A DNA stretch of 64,000 bases from NCBI GenBank assembly GCA_015680685.1, contig MNCI01037842.1, positions 1 through 64,000 of the forward strand, written 5' to 3'. Under the pieces are notes generated by a model. That model saw only the letters and a list, made by a program, of their open reading frames with translations, did no database searches and was not told the origin of the DNA. Source of the DNA: Gnetum montanum (taxonomy: Eukaryota > Streptophyta > Gnetopsida > Gnetales > Gnetaceae). Position 1 is the stretch's first letter. The number at the start of each line of letters is the position of its first letter. Shown here in pieces: positions 32,095 through 44,359 of the stretch. Made by a program: the position numbers and the translations under genes.

Positions 32095-33020
32095 TGATGA
32101 GCTATGAAGGTACCCGTACACCCAACCATACAAATCACAAAGCATTCACACATGATCTGATCAAATTTCATGGACTCTCTAGTTTCCGATGCACTAGTCT
32201 TCTAGGAAGTCAATCTTGCCCCAAGGTCATTTGTTGTCTTCCCAATTACACTTATGAAGTACAAAGGCATGGTTAAGTGTAATTGAGGCATATGATTTTT
32301 GTCATTTTATGTTTTATGTTATTTGGTGCTTGAAGAGAGAGAGAGTAATTTAATGAATAATTCAATCTAACTAACTAACTGGTCTCTAGCTAATCCTAAC
32401 ATAAGCATCTGAACTGACTTTCTATACACATACTAAACCCACATATCCACTACTGGGTTAACAAGCAATATGCTATTGGTTTCACCAAAAAATAATGCTA
32501 CTAGGATTACCAAGTGAATATGTGTTTACACTTAAAGAAATCATACTTATGTACTTAATCTAGTTAGCTTATTTGATTAAAATATAATTTAGCTTAATTT
32601 ATCTTAATTGATTGAATATTTAATAAAAATAATGAATGCATAAATAAAAGATTTAAGCTATTCAGAATGTTGCAAGGTTTATTAAAAATCTTGTCTTTAT
32701 TGTTGTACACACTAATGTGGTTCAGTACAATAATGCTTGAATAAAGATTTGTATACTTAATGACTCTTATTGCAGGCACTTAGGAAAAATATTCTAACTT
32801 TCAAATAGAAAAATTGCAAGGGCTATACTACTACTATGAATTTGATGCCCATAAACATCGCTGGGAGCTCGTATTTATAGTTTTTTCTCTAGTGCTATGT
32901 CAACAAGGCCTCATCAATGTAGCAAATGCTACGTCGATGCGGCCCCATTGATGCGGTAACACCACATAATCAAGGCCTTGTTGATGGGGGCCTATTGACA
33001 CAACACATTGATGCTCATTA
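32095..33020 (-). mobile_element. 5' LTR of element C (926 bp)
   Basis: The minus strand begins TAATGAGCATCAATG at 33020 (TG lost to TA) and ends ATAGCTCATCA at 32095. D's LTR begins TGATGAACATCAAAG. A minus-strand TATA (CTATAAATACGAG) is near 32870-32880, with GGCCTTGTTGATG-type dyads upstream. The sequence beyond 33020 is RT of element F, so C inserted into F. Confidence 0.82.
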
Positions 33021-33450
33021 GAAATGAAAAATGATCTTTAAATATTACCATTTTCAAAATCTAAAAATCAATATAGATTTATCATTTACCTTCTTTCTTA
33101 GATAAAATAACAAGTGGATTTATCCATTCGCTATCTACAATAGTATATATGAATCTTTCCTTGAATAGGTTTTTAATTTTTCCTTTGATAATCTTCTTTA
33201 ATTTAGGATTTAACCTACACTATGTTTGACATCTTGGCTTCATTACTAGATCCATGTATATGCAAAGTTGACATATATCAATATCTATAATTTTATCAAA
33301 GAAGTAGGTGAAGGTTATTGCCTATTTATTAACCACCTTAAGAAACTTCAATTTTCCTCCTATGTTAATTAGGCATTGATTAGTGCTAGTTCTTGAGGAA
33401 GACATATTTCCATGATTCTAGTAATGTTTTTAATTCTATGAATTTTGGTG
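33021..33450 (-). pseudogene. Element F reverse transcriptase, N-terminal part, interrupted by C
   Basis: The minus strand reads LNPKLKKIIKGKIKNLF, then IVDSEWINPLVILSKKEGK. This matches the gypsy RT entry block (RLNP.M..VVR.E...LL / DS.WVSPV..VPKK.G) and aligns with 45530-45660 in D. It ends at the C LTR. Confidence 0.75.
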
Positions 33451-35705
33451 CTATTTCTTTAGGAATTTGAAACTCTCCTAAGTTCTTCCTATACATGCCT
33501 TACATGGAGAAGTTAGTGTCTCATCATTTCTATCTCATCCAACTAATCTACATAAAATCTAGTGAGCTTTTCAATTCGTTCTATACAAATTTTATGTTTT
33601 CATCTTTCTTTTGTCGGTATCCATTGGGTGCATTTTTGTTAGGTTACTACTAGATTTAAGTACTTCTACATAGATACCTCCTATTTATAATTAATGCATG
33701 TTGGAGTTTCTATGTATGTTAATTGTGCTCATTGTCATCATATGCAATGCATGAAATACGATGTTTCTTCACTGTCACACTTATTTTCCATCGAAATCTC
33801 CAAAGAAAGATCTTTGATGTCTAACTTAGCATCAGGTGTGGTAAGCCATGATGTGCTCATGATGAAAAATTCTTCCTTTCTATTACCGACATGGGTTACC
33901 AAGAAATATGATGAATATGATTACCCATTAATGGTGGTTACTACATCATCAACCTATCTCAAGGGAATAATAAGGGATTGGTCTTCAAGTTGTTACATGA
34001 TATTACTCTTCTTCATGAAGGGTAGGTTCTAGGCCTTACATATTTCTTATGAAATTAGATTCACATCTGAACTTGAGATTGATAGAACCTTACATGAAGA
34101 ATATCATGTGATCTACAAATAAATGAGAAGACCTCTTAGGTTTATTCACTCTTTTGGAAGACCTACTTTAATCTAGTCTATAACATGTCTAGCCATGGTA
34201 GTTCTTCTATTCTATTTTGTAGTAACAATGACTATTAGCTTTTACATAGAATTAGGAGACATTTGTGTGGGGCAAGAAGTTGCATCGTGTAGGTCTTATG
34301 TTGTTCCTAGTGGATGAGAAAGTCTACAAGCTCCCTTTAGCAAGCATGGGAGTCAGCCTATAAAAGAAGTGTTTCTTAGGCTTACAATTATAGATATTAA
34401 TACTATTATCTCATTGGGTGCTAATAGGCTATCTATCATTTTCTTACTATGGTTATGGTGGAAACTCTTCCTACATTAGTGAAGGTGGCATAGGTAAGAG
34501 AGATGTATATGAGTATTGAAAAGAATGTGAAGAGTGATAAGAGAAATAATATGATGATTCTAAATGAGATATGGTAGGTTCATGATATTTAGAAGGATAG
34601 AAATAGTAAGTAGAGACATGAGTAGCATTGCCATTAGGAAAAACTAGCTATTAGACAAAGTATCCATAAGAGTCTGGCTAATTTTACCTTAGTAATGGAA
34701 TCTCCCATGAATGTGGGTATTGCTATTGCTACTATTAATGCTCCTAAGGTTGAGGAGCTCCACTTAGATAGTACTATTGTTGGTATAACTGCCTATAGTT
34801 TTCTTGAAAAGAAGATAATATCCTAGGCATATGCTTCTTCATGAACTTTGAGTTTAAAGCATATCCCCTAAAATCTTATAGTGTGATATGATAGCACAAC
34901 AACCATTTGGATGTGTGTATTAAAATATTTTACATCCATCATCTTCTTTTGAATTTAAATCTATAACCTTTTTAACTACTACAACCTTTTCCTTCTATTA
35001 ATATGTCTTCTTTCTTGCTTCTTTGTCCTTTTCCTTCTTTCTTTATTGGTCCCTACCCTTTATCAGCTTTATTTGTGCCTCCATGATCTTGAAAGTAAAT
35101 GCAAATTGCTCATTCATCGAGCATCATATTTTATTAAACTTTGTCATAATTATAGTAATATAATTTTGAAGAAGCAAAGTTTTTCTCTGAATCACTTCAT
35201 TAAGAGGAGTCTCTTCCTCCTATAAGTCATAGATACAAACTTTCTTCTTCTAAAGGGATGGGTCTGTATTGTATTTCTTTGTACTCTTTCTCTTATATAG
35301 CTCTCCTTCTTCCTTTGCCACTTGATCTCTAAGCCTTTGGATCAATTCTTAGCTCTCATAAACTTCCTTGGGCATAGATTCTAAGGATTTTTCTTTTCTT
35401 TTTTTTAATTCTAAAGCCCATCTTTGATATAGCAAACTTGCTTCTTTTGAGAAAACTTAGAGAGTGGACATTCATGAAATAGAAAGTAGTAGCTACACAA
35501 GGCTATGTCAAGAAATTCATGATTTTCTTACTTCTATTCTTGAATTTATTTTCTCAAGTTGAACACTCTAGAATAGGTCTAGTACATTCACTAAAGAGCT
35601 TGAGCATTGCTAGTCACAAATGGATTAAGTTAGGCTCTAATGATTAGTATCAACGTTTTGTTTCTTTGATCAATATCCTTGAAAATACTTTTAATTTTTT
35701 AATTT
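33451..35705 (-). pseudogene. Element F protease and gag, decayed
   Basis: Aligns in order with B and D: linker 33451-33690, protease about 33690-34120 (SSSDVNLIS where B has DSGSGVNLIS), and gag 34120-35705 (35270-35700 matches B 5640-6010). The start of gag, the primer site and 5' LTR are missing; homology fades near 35705. Confidence 0.6.
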
Positions 35706-36145
35706 TCTTGCATCAAAAAACTTCAAAAAATAAACAAATATTGGGAGGTGTTGGAACTCAAAATAAGTGAAACATAGGTAACAAACAAACATTCTAGTTA
35801 GAAAGAGGGAGGTGCATAGAACTCAAAATATCTTTTTTAAAAAAAAAATATTTACCCCTAAGACATAAAGACAAATTTGAACTTTATTGGGTGGGGGTTC
35901 TAGGGGGTGGGGTTTTGAACCCCAAAAAGTAAATATTAATATAAAAAAATCATAGTACATCAGGTCACCACCAAATAAAGAGTCTAAAGAAAAAGCCTAA
36001 CAATTTTGAGGATGTCTTCTTAGGCTTTCATCCTTACAACCAATCTTGAGAACCTATCCTCTTTGAAAGGAAAAGGATTAGGCTTTACCCTTGTTCAGAA
36101 CTTTCTAACTTAGTATTACCTATTACAATTGAATTCATAACAATG
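35706..36145. other. AT-rich non-coding DNA
   Basis: No gene seen. Phrases such as GGTGTTGGAACTCAAAATAA near 35748 resemble the tail of the SINE-like repeats that follow, so degraded copies may be present. Confidence 0.4.
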
Positions 36146-36295
36146 AGTTGTTAGCCTAGTGGTAAGAATCCTAATTTGAAGGTATTAAGTTATGGATTTA
36201 ATTCTAACAGACAATGCTAACTTATGGATTTCTAATTAGACTCTATATTTTGGGTGTATCAATATTTCAATTATTTGGGGTTCCAACACCTTACC
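36146..36295 (+). repeat. tRNA-derived SINE-like repeat, copy 1
   Basis: Contains TTAGCCTAGTGGTAAGA (box A; TRGCNNAGYGG pattern), then about 35 bp later GGATTTAATTCT (degenerate box B). The tail reads TTCAATTATTTGGGGTTCCA. The same order occurs in copies 2 and 3. Confidence 0.6.
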
Positions 36296-36360
36296 CCCTA
36301 GAATTGAAATCATAACTTGAAGCTACCAATTTAAGAGTCTTACCACTAGGCTAGGAAGGA
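36275..36360 (-). repeat. SINE-like repeat, copy 2 (inverted)
   Basis: The minus strand reads CTAGCCTAGTGGTAAGACTC, then AGTTATGATTTCAATTCTAG, then GGAACCCCAAATAATTG. It overlaps the tail of copy 1 in tail-to-tail orientation. Confidence 0.55.
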
Positions 36361-36478
36361 TTAAGCTAAAATAATACTTTAAAAGAACTTAAGAAAAACC
36401 TCCAACATCAAATATGAATTGAATTAACAACCAACCACATTTTCTCTTGTGTAAACTAACTGAAAAAGGTAATTATCA

Positions 36479-36640
36479 ATGAGGTGTTAACCTAGTGGTA
36501 AGACTCCAATTTGAAAGCTCCAAGTCATGTGTTTAATTTTGGTGGGAAATACTAACTTGTAAAGTTCTGAAGTTCTAATTAGACTATATATCTTGAAGTG
36601 TACACCGATATTACAATTATTTCAGGGTTCTAACTATGAA
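36479..36640 (+). repeat. SINE-like repeat, copy 3
   Basis: TTAACCTAGTGGTAAGACTC, AAGTCATGTGTTTAATTTTG, then a tail similar to copy 1 (ATTAGACTATATATCTTGAA ... ATTATTTCAGGGTTCTA). Confidence 0.6.
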
Positions 36641-37456
36641 AATGAACGTTACGTATGACTAAAAAATCAAGCATATTTAAGTAGGAGAGTATCAATTGAT
36701 CAAGAGTTTGTCAATAAAGCTCCTCTTCATTATAATGCACAAGTTTGATCCTTACAAGAAGTAGCAACCCACCATGGGCTGTGGAGTTGTTTGTTAATAA
36801 TTCAAATGATTAAAAACTATTGCTTTCTTTCCGATGTGCTGTTGATTCCAACTTAAATCCTCCTTTGGGTTTTCTTAATCCTGGGGGGACAGTGAACAGC
36901 AAAGATCAGTTGAACAAATTTCTCTGGTGCGCAGTTTTTCTCTCCCAATATTTCTATGCGCAGTAGCTTATCTCTCCTTGGAGGTGCAGAGTAACAATAA
37001 GATCAGATAGGCATCTTGTCTATTTAAACCCGAGGATATCAAAGCTGTTGGGATATGTAATGAAAGAACTCTAAATTTTTGGATTTAAATTTGAGAAGTG
37101 TGACATGCACTTAACTTGCACTTAACTTGATGACAGAATATGAGTCGTAGGCGGTAGAACATCAACCTAAAATAAACCACCTCAGAACCTTTTCCAGAAT
37201 ATTCAGCAGCACAAGGAGGAAAAAGAATATTTTTCTAATTAAATAATGCAGAAAAAAGTGTTTAAAGTGTGAACGCTTCACTGGTTGAAGAGACAGGTCG
37301 CATTTTCTGGAGACAGTACGAACATACGTCTGTTTGCCTACCCAGAATCTGCAGTGCTGCTGGATTTGGTTATTTCTTCTCTCCCTGTCTAAAGTCCCAC
37401 AGACTTTTCATCGTTTGTGTGCTGGTCTGGTTTCACCTTCTCTTCTTCATTCTGCA

Positions 37457-37672
37457 ATGGAAGGAAGAATTCCAGTGACTAAAAGAATTACCTGCTCTGG
37501 TAGCTTCAGCCATGCTAGGATTTCTATGTCTGAAAGAACAAGAAGAAGACCAACCCATCACACAAAAGCCAGAAAAGGCCACCAGCTACAGAAAAGACGC
37601 TCAGCCAAATCACTCTATGTGTCAATGCTGTTGGCGACCCTGAAAGCTACTGTGCACGGAGGCAATTAGCAG
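37457..37672 (+). pseudogene. Possible upstream exon of a low-copy gene
   Basis: A frame from the ATG at 37457 encodes about 70 residues rich in Arg, Lys, His and Ser (MSERTRRRPTHHTKARKGHQ, then KRRSAKSLYVSMLLATLKA). It ends in TAG at 37667-37669, directly before CAG|GTAAGT, a strong donor. Spliced to the acceptor at 38013-38014, phase 0 is kept with the next exon apart from this stop. The ERxRR start recalls a bHLH basic region, but the match is weak. No promoter was identified. The surroundings do not resemble the repeats, which favours a host gene remnant or non-coding transcript. Confidence 0.35.
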
Positions 37673-37730
37673 GTAAGTTTCTTGTCCACATTCCACAAAG
37701 TGGATTCTTGCAGGAAAGTATAGCAGCATG

Positions 37731-37753
37731 TATATATATATATATATATATAA
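37731..37753. repeat. (TA)n microsatellite
   Basis: Uninterrupted TA repeat of about 11 units inside the putative intron of the island gene. Confidence 0.95.
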
Positions 37754-38014
37754 TTGGATTTTTCACTTTCTTTTGGCGGGTTTCATGTTTTTATATCTTG
37801 GGTTGCCTGTTTTTGACAGAAATTAGCTTCTTCTTTTTTTCTGTAATGTGCATTTTGAACATTCGTCAACATGGTTTAGTACAGATATCGTCCTTTATAA
37901 GAAAAGCAAAAATCCCAATGAATCCAGAAAACTAGGCTGTTTATTTAATTTTTAACTTTCAAATTATCTTTTTAGTTAAGGGTTCACTATATATATTTTT
38001 ATTTTTCATACAAG

Positions 38015-38248
38015 GAAAAGAGCAGGAGAATTGAAGCTGTGCAAGGCCATGTTGAGGTATACGTGGACGCAAGGGTTGCGCTCTATCTTATCAGAATTCT
38101 GACATCTAAACGAGGCTGCCCATTGTCTGGTTTTGTTGAATTTTTGGAAAGTGAAGATGTGCAGGTCGCTCATGTCTCCAGTTTCACAGGCCAAGATAAA
38201 AGACTTCCATACACTGATTGTCAGGGTGAATTACTGTACATATACTAA
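38015..38248 (+). pseudogene. Possible downstream exon, ACT-like fold of bHLH type
   Basis: Follows acceptor TTTTTCATACAAG; 78 codons to TAA. The frame EKSRRIEAVQGHVEVYVDAR, then VALYLIRILTSKRGCPLSGF, then LESEDVQVAHVSSFTGQDKR resembles the ACT-like domain at the C terminus of plant bHLH factors (VEV...LI.S.KRG.L...L..LE...VQVVHAS.S). That domain mediates dimerisation. There is no stop within it. The match rests on pattern memory and could be chance. Confidence 0.35.
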
Positions 38249-39269
38249 AATAACGTTAATGAAGCTAAGGCTTATATTCTTAACTAATTTATTTATTCAT
38301 TTTGTGTCGTTATGGAGATCAGAGTGCCGTTGTAACAGAAGACAATGTCAGCACTCTCCAAACAAGACTTTGCAATTTGCATCATGGGTTGTTCATTTCC
38401 CCTTAAAGTGCTGCAGTAGAACGAAGACGTCTAAAAACAGACAATCAAGCAAGTTGCAACTACAGCCTTTAGCTTTTGTTTTGCACTTTGTCTGCTAATG
38501 CATGCCGCTGATGTTACGAACATGATAAGCTTATTCAGTATTTTAAAAACTCGTTGCATTTTGTAAATATTTATGGCAATGATATTTCTTTCTGGGAACT
38601 ATTTAGAATTTTTTAATACACACGAAATTAATGATCGAAAAGGAAAGTTTCATTAAACTTGCTGGAGGTGGGAACTATTGCTTGCGTGTTTGTTTAAGTA
38701 AACGTGCTGGAGGTGGGAACTATTGCTTGTGTGTTTGTTTAAGTAATTGTTAATACATAACTTTTGGATGCATAAGCATTGGAAAAAAAAATTGTTTGAA
38801 AGTATTGCCTAAGGTGCCTCCGTATGGGTACAAAAACTCAAGAATAGTCATAGCTGGAAAAGGCTATGTGACGTTTCAAAATAATAAATCAAACTAAAAA
38901 TTGAAAGGCTTAAATTAAATAATTGTCTTATATTTCTAAGATGCAAGTACAGTAAGTAATTGGTAAAATTCTAACTTTTCCCTGGTCTCCCACTACTGCC
39001 ATCGGTCCATCATTGCTGGTGGTGCCCATTGACTACTTGCCACAATTGCCACTACTAATTGTTGTCTATATATACACCATTGGCAATGACGGTAGCAACA
39101 ACGGGAGACCAAGGATCCAAGGCCTTCTAAATTTTGTGTTGTGTAGCCTCTACCAAGGATTAATAAAACATTGTCATCTTCATTGCACTGTCAACCCCTT
39201 TCAATCTAGTGTGAAGCTATTCAAGAGTTTCATCTCACATCAATGGCAAGTTGAGAAATGTAAGGTTGG
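38249..39269. other. Non-coding DNA with a 45-bp direct repeat
   Basis: GCTGGAGGTGGGAACTATTG is repeated at 38661 and 38706 as part of a 45-bp tandem pair (38658-38747). No other gene signal. Confidence 0.7.
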
Positions 39270-40764
39270 CAATTTGGGCTCTTAATTTAACCACTTTGAC
39301 AGCTAAGCATTTGTTTAGTTCCTTGGTTGTTTTGAGTTGTCCCTCCAAGATAATGTTTTTTCCCCGTGCCTCTAGCAACTTCAATTAAGTTACAATAATG
39401 TTATCTAGAAGATCAAAGATATTCGAAAGCAGTTTCGTGGTTCCCACTAGTTAGTCCAATAGTTTTTCATGTTGTGTTGTATTTATTCTATTGCTTGTGG
39501 TCCCTGCAGACATCTGTACATCTTTGAATGTACTGACATTTGGTATAGATGTCGTAGGTGCATTGAGGGTTTCTGCTATTTTATCAGTAACCATCTCTGC
39601 TATTGTCTCTTTTCCTTGGTGTTCCATCACCAGCACTATTGCCTCCTTACCTTTCTCCAAGTGCATCGAGAAAGTCACAATGTTCCCAGAAATTTCTGGA
39701 AGTGGATACTATTCTAGGAGAGATATAGTGACCTCTTTACTACTAGGATTTGACCTCGTGGATAACTATATTCTTTGGATTGAGAAAATGGATCCACCTC
39801 CATCCATAAGGCTAATCATTTGAGCCACCTTATATAGGTGACTCATTATTGGTCAATACACAGATGGGTCCCTACCACTCATGCCTACTTGTTACTCTTG
39901 TTTGCTCAAGAGCCATTTTTAGTATTCATGCAACCATTGAGCTATTGCAATGATGTTCAACATAGTTTTTTGAGTGGCAGGTGTAGGTGGTGGTTGCTAC
40001 TCCTCTTCTTAAATGTAGGTGTCTTATCTTTTATCATCTTGGCCCAATTAGCAATTGAAGCATGTATGATAGCATCATTTGTATAACATACTATTCTTCC
40101 CCTCTAACAAAGTTTTCTGATGATGCATGAAAAGGAGAGTACCTTTCTTCCACGTTCATTTTTTTTAAATTGATTCTCCATCTCTAGATAGATCAGCTAT
40201 GGAAGATTAACAGGGAATCTCCCATCCAAAGAGATGCATGCATAGGTAGAAAAGGGGGTGATTTTGTTGGGCCTCATTGTGGAATTTAGGTGAAAGGCTG
40301 CAATTTTGTAATGAATTCTTTTTGCTAGTGAGAGTGTGCCATACTCCTTATGGTTGACATCATAGCATTATCGCATCCATTCTTTCTTAATGCTAGAGTC
40401 TACCTACATTAGAATCGTAGTGAGATTTGTCCCTATTTCTGGCAACTCAAGCACTTTAGCAATATCTTGCACCAAGTAGGACACTAAGATATCCTTGAAT
40501 TTGACCATTGAACTAGCCTACCTATTGTTCCAAAATAAAAATATCTCTCCCATATACCACTCCCTAATGGAAGTGAAGATTGGCCACATGGAAGAGGCCT
40601 TCAATTGGTCCTACATTTCTTTTGGTGCTTGCTCCAAGAAAGGGCCAAATTTTAACTCCTTGAGCACTATTTTTTGTACCTCCCTCAATGTGATTTAATT
40701 CAAGAAAGCTTTTGTCAAGGTCACCTTGAGATTTTCTTGCTAAGCTATTGTCGAAATCTGACAA
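39270..40764 (-). pseudogene. Decayed long minus-strand frame, possible plant transposon protein
   Basis: If TAG/TAA at Gln positions are read through, a frame of several hundred residues appears: SDFDNSLARKSQGDLDKSFL, then VKFKDILVSYLVQDIAKVLE followed by LPEIGTN, then EWMRYNAMMSTIRSMAHSH, then FSTYACISLDGRFPVNLPQL. The VxxIxxxLxLPxxG plus STYACISL...FPxxLPxLI arrangement recalls the plant 'putative transposon protein' (Transposase_32) family near Athila-type elements; tentative. At least fifteen stops. Confidence 0.35.
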
Positions 40765-40979
40765 ATAGATTCCACCTTAGCCTCTTCCCTAAGAAGACTT
40801 ATCCCATGGGTTACAAGTGGTTCATCTTGGGCTTGTTCTTGGTCCCTTTCCATTCTAGGCCATTTGTCCCTTTGGTGAGATGATTTGCTTTCCTACATGT
40901 TCTTTTCTTTCAATGCCATCTATAGTCACAATACCTCCATTGGTTAGTAGATATAACATGCAACTTTAAATATTTTGAG

Positions 40980-41490
40980 TACCTTATCTCATTAATTAGT
41001 TACACTTAGCTAAGGTTGAACTATGGAAAATTGATATTTTTGTTAATATTTTATTAATTAAGTTCATTATAAGTGGTACCAAAGCTCATTGGAAGAGGTT
41101 AACTTTATAATTTGGTGTTTAAATGTTGATTTTTGAGTTAAACCTTTATGGGAGTTAGAAAAAATGGTGAAACTTTTTCTATCAAAAATGACACATTTGT
41201 GGCCCCCATGACTAAGAGCTTACCTTTGGTAGCTACAAGGTTGAAGAATGGAGTAATTTAGATAAATGGTTAGGAAGTTATGGGCTTTAAAAGGTTTTGG
41301 GCTTTGAAAATTTGAAAAACTCCCTTAGCATTTATGAGAAAATGTGACAATTTCAATGTGTGATCATCCATATATATACTATTCTTCCAGTATGTTGACA
41401 AGGCCGCATATATGGAGCCTCGTATATGCATCTACTCCATTGATCAGGCCCCGTATATGGAGCCTATAGAAGAGAATTTTAAATTTGAAT
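40980..41490 (-). mobile_element. LTR-like fragment
   Basis: The minus strand contains GGCCCCGTATATGG / CCATATATGCGG-type dyads and GGCCTTGTCAACATACTGG, then a TATA-like TATATATA near 41375. This resembles the U3 of Group 2 LTRs (GGCCTTGTTGATGTAGCCC). It could be the 3' LTR of D or a separate solo LTR; the part after the TATA does not align well with D's 5' LTR. Confidence 0.3.
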
Positions 41491-43130
41491 ATCTTAAAAA
41501 ATACAAGGAATTTTTCAATGAATTTGGGATCCATGGAGTTCTAGAAAATCTAAGAATATGATGAAATCATTGAAGAGTATCTTTGATAACTCAAAAATTC
41601 AAAAAATTGATGTAGAATGTGCTTATTAAACAAAATAGGTAAAGGAGCACATGGTTTGATGTAGAAGATGGGTATACAAAAGATTCTAATTGTAAGAATG
41701 CCTAAGGATAAGGTGTTTAACAAACCCAACTAACATACATGCAAGTGGATCCTTTCCATAGCAAACACATGCCTTGTTTGCCCTTGCATATCATCAATCT
41801 AATAAGTTTGTGGGCCCCATAGGCAATTAATGGTCGATAAATGTTAAAGACCAAAACCCAAAAGATTCTACTACAGAATTCAAATACGTTAGACCAAGAT
41901 ACCAAATCAAATACATGGACACCAATAGTGAGGTGAATTATGAATGACATAGATGGATGATGGAGAAGGTGGAATGAAATTTTGAATTGAGATCATAAGA
42001 AGTCCCTTGTAGATTTGGTGTTTAAATGACCTGAGAAGATCCATCCTTAGTCAAGACCAAAACTAGCCACTTTCAGTGACTTTTCATCACCATTCCAAGA
42101 TCGATCCACCCACTCAAGACACATAAGTCCTCCCACAAAATAACCATCATTTCATAAAGAGAAGAAAAGAAAAGTAGAAAGTGAAAGAGGGCCTTAGTTA
42201 TAGGGGACTTTTAAGCATAGGTAACATGTCTTTCTAGTCCCATAACCAGTTCTTGTAGCCCATTTATTTCTCTAAGGGGTGTGCTTTAAATTCCCATCAT
42301 GTTTTGTTTTATTTTTTCTTTTTATTATTTATTTTTTCTTTTTTTGTTTTATTGTTTTGGATGGAAACCACACCATGCAAAGACTTTATTTAACTTTCTA
42401 TTATTGATTGTCATGGAATGGTAAGAAGTCTATGAAAATACTCATGCACCTAAGAAAGTAGAAGAGTACAAAGAGTATCAAGTTCTCTTGAAGTTACACC
42501 CTATGCAAACCTTTGAATCCTTCCCTATTTTGGAAACTATGAAGGTCACAAATTTATTAAAATTTTATTTAATGAAAGGAATCTCAAATTTTTGAAACAA
42601 GGAAAATTATAGAGTTTTTCAATGGGTAGATGTTGTGGAATCACTACCTGTTCCATGAAAAAGAAACTATGACTTAGCCATTGATACAAAAATTCAAAAA
42701 TAGAAACAAGACATTAGCAAACAAAACATTAAACACAAACCATTATTAGTAATAGCTATAGTACCACTATATCATGTTGGCACAAAGCATGTTTATTAGC
42801 AAAAAAAAATAGAAAATCACACATTAAACATAAAGTAAAATATATAAGAAAGTTTAAAATATTCAAGAAAAGTTTAAATGTACTAATGATGATGTAAAAC
42901 AAAAAATGGTGTAAAATAGGAAAAAGTCTGAAAATCAACAAGGTGTAAAAGAAACAAATTACAAAGATAAAAATGTGTAAAAAAATAGATAGAAAAACTA
43001 AGGAACCATGTATATGATTAGCACAGATGGGCATCTCCTCCACAACAAAGTTGGAAGGAGAAGATCCAAAAAATTGAGCATAGGTGCCCATCCATTGAGG
43101 TATTTATTACATTGGCTTACTTTGACTCAA
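41491..43130 (-). mobile_element. Element D 3' non-coding region
   Basis: Aligns with 2641-3910 of B (see that entry). Contains T-rich tracts at 42300-42360 and an A-rich array at 42890-42990. No coding domain. Confidence 0.6.
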
Positions 43131-44359
43131 GGAAAGGTTTCACTTCTTGGATGTTGACCAACTACTTTTTGTTTGGACTCTTAAGTTTGTAGATTAACAT
43201 GGTCTTAGAGGGAAAGGTTTCATCAATTATATAATATCCCTCTCACAATGTTTGGAACTATTTTTTTTGGGATACATGTGTGGGATTCTAGTAGAGAACC
43301 TTATCTTTAGGTTGAAATTTTACTTTTCATATTCTAAAGTCATGATGCTTCTTATTTTATACCTTGTGCACTTCATTTAAAGATAGGGGCACTAATTGAT
43401 TTTCACCTAGCACATTCAAGTTGATCAATCTTTTTCTTTATGCTAGGCTCAACTCAAGGTTCAAGTCACAAGTTGTTGAAAGTGCATAGAGTTCGAATTG
43501 GATTCAAAGTCCTAGAAGTTTTTCATATGCTAGCTTATAGGGAGAGTAGCCTATAGGGAGTTTTCACATTGAGTGGTAGGCCTAGAGGGTGTCATTTAGT
43601 TTTGTGCTTCAGTCTCTTCTATATTTTCTTACAGTTCTTATTAGAATCTTTGTGATCTTCCTATTGGTGACTTCTGCTTAACTGTTGGCTTGGGGATGAT
43701 ATGGTGTTATTAATTTATGTTCCAGCCCCAGGTGTTGCATCAACTTCTAAAAAATGGTGCATATAAAATGGGTTCCATTGTCAGAAATCAATCCATGCAA
43801 CACATCAAACCATTTTATAATATGTTATACAAATCAAGTAGTAGTGGATGATCTATAGTCAGTGATGGCTACTGCTTCTATCCATTTAGTGTAGTAGTCA
43901 AATGCTACGATGATATATGCCTTTTCATTAGAAATGGATGTGATAAAACCCATGATGTCTATGCACCATATGTTAAAGGGCTCTAGTGGTTGAATCCACT
44001 ATTAATGATTCATCATTCGAGTGGTTATTACATCATCTCATTGATAGCATTCACAAGATTGGGAAAATTGATGGACGTCCCTAAAGATTATGGGCCAATA
44101 GTATCCTTCTATCAGGATTTTTATGGTTGTGCATCTCCTAGCATAGTTTCCCCACAAGGGCATTCATGAGTATCTTGGAAATGCATAGTTTATCTACATC
44201 AAGGACACATGAATGAACCAAGCCATCGACACATACCTTGTAAAGATGTCTATTGATTTCCATGAAGTACTTAGCCTAATAAAAAAATTATTGTTTCTTC
44301 CTGAAGTCGAGATCTTGTGACATCTCTTGAATGAGAAGGTAAGTGAGGATGCCATCATA
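43131..44359 (-). pseudogene. Element D integrase
   Basis: The minus strand reads LHGLISDNGTHFICTIF (about 43770-43820, second catalytic Asp intact), LGLEHKLITPYHPQANS then AEVTNR (third acid intact, one Gln to stop), and SPYKLAYEK-type sequence further on. Strand transfer enzyme inserting cDNA into the host genome. Frameshifts and stops elsewhere. Confidence 0.8.

Noticed and set aside
36146-36220. A functional tRNA gene
   Set aside because: Box A is good but box B is degenerate, no anticodon arm or acceptor stem could be paired, and three similar copies with a common tail fit a SINE better.
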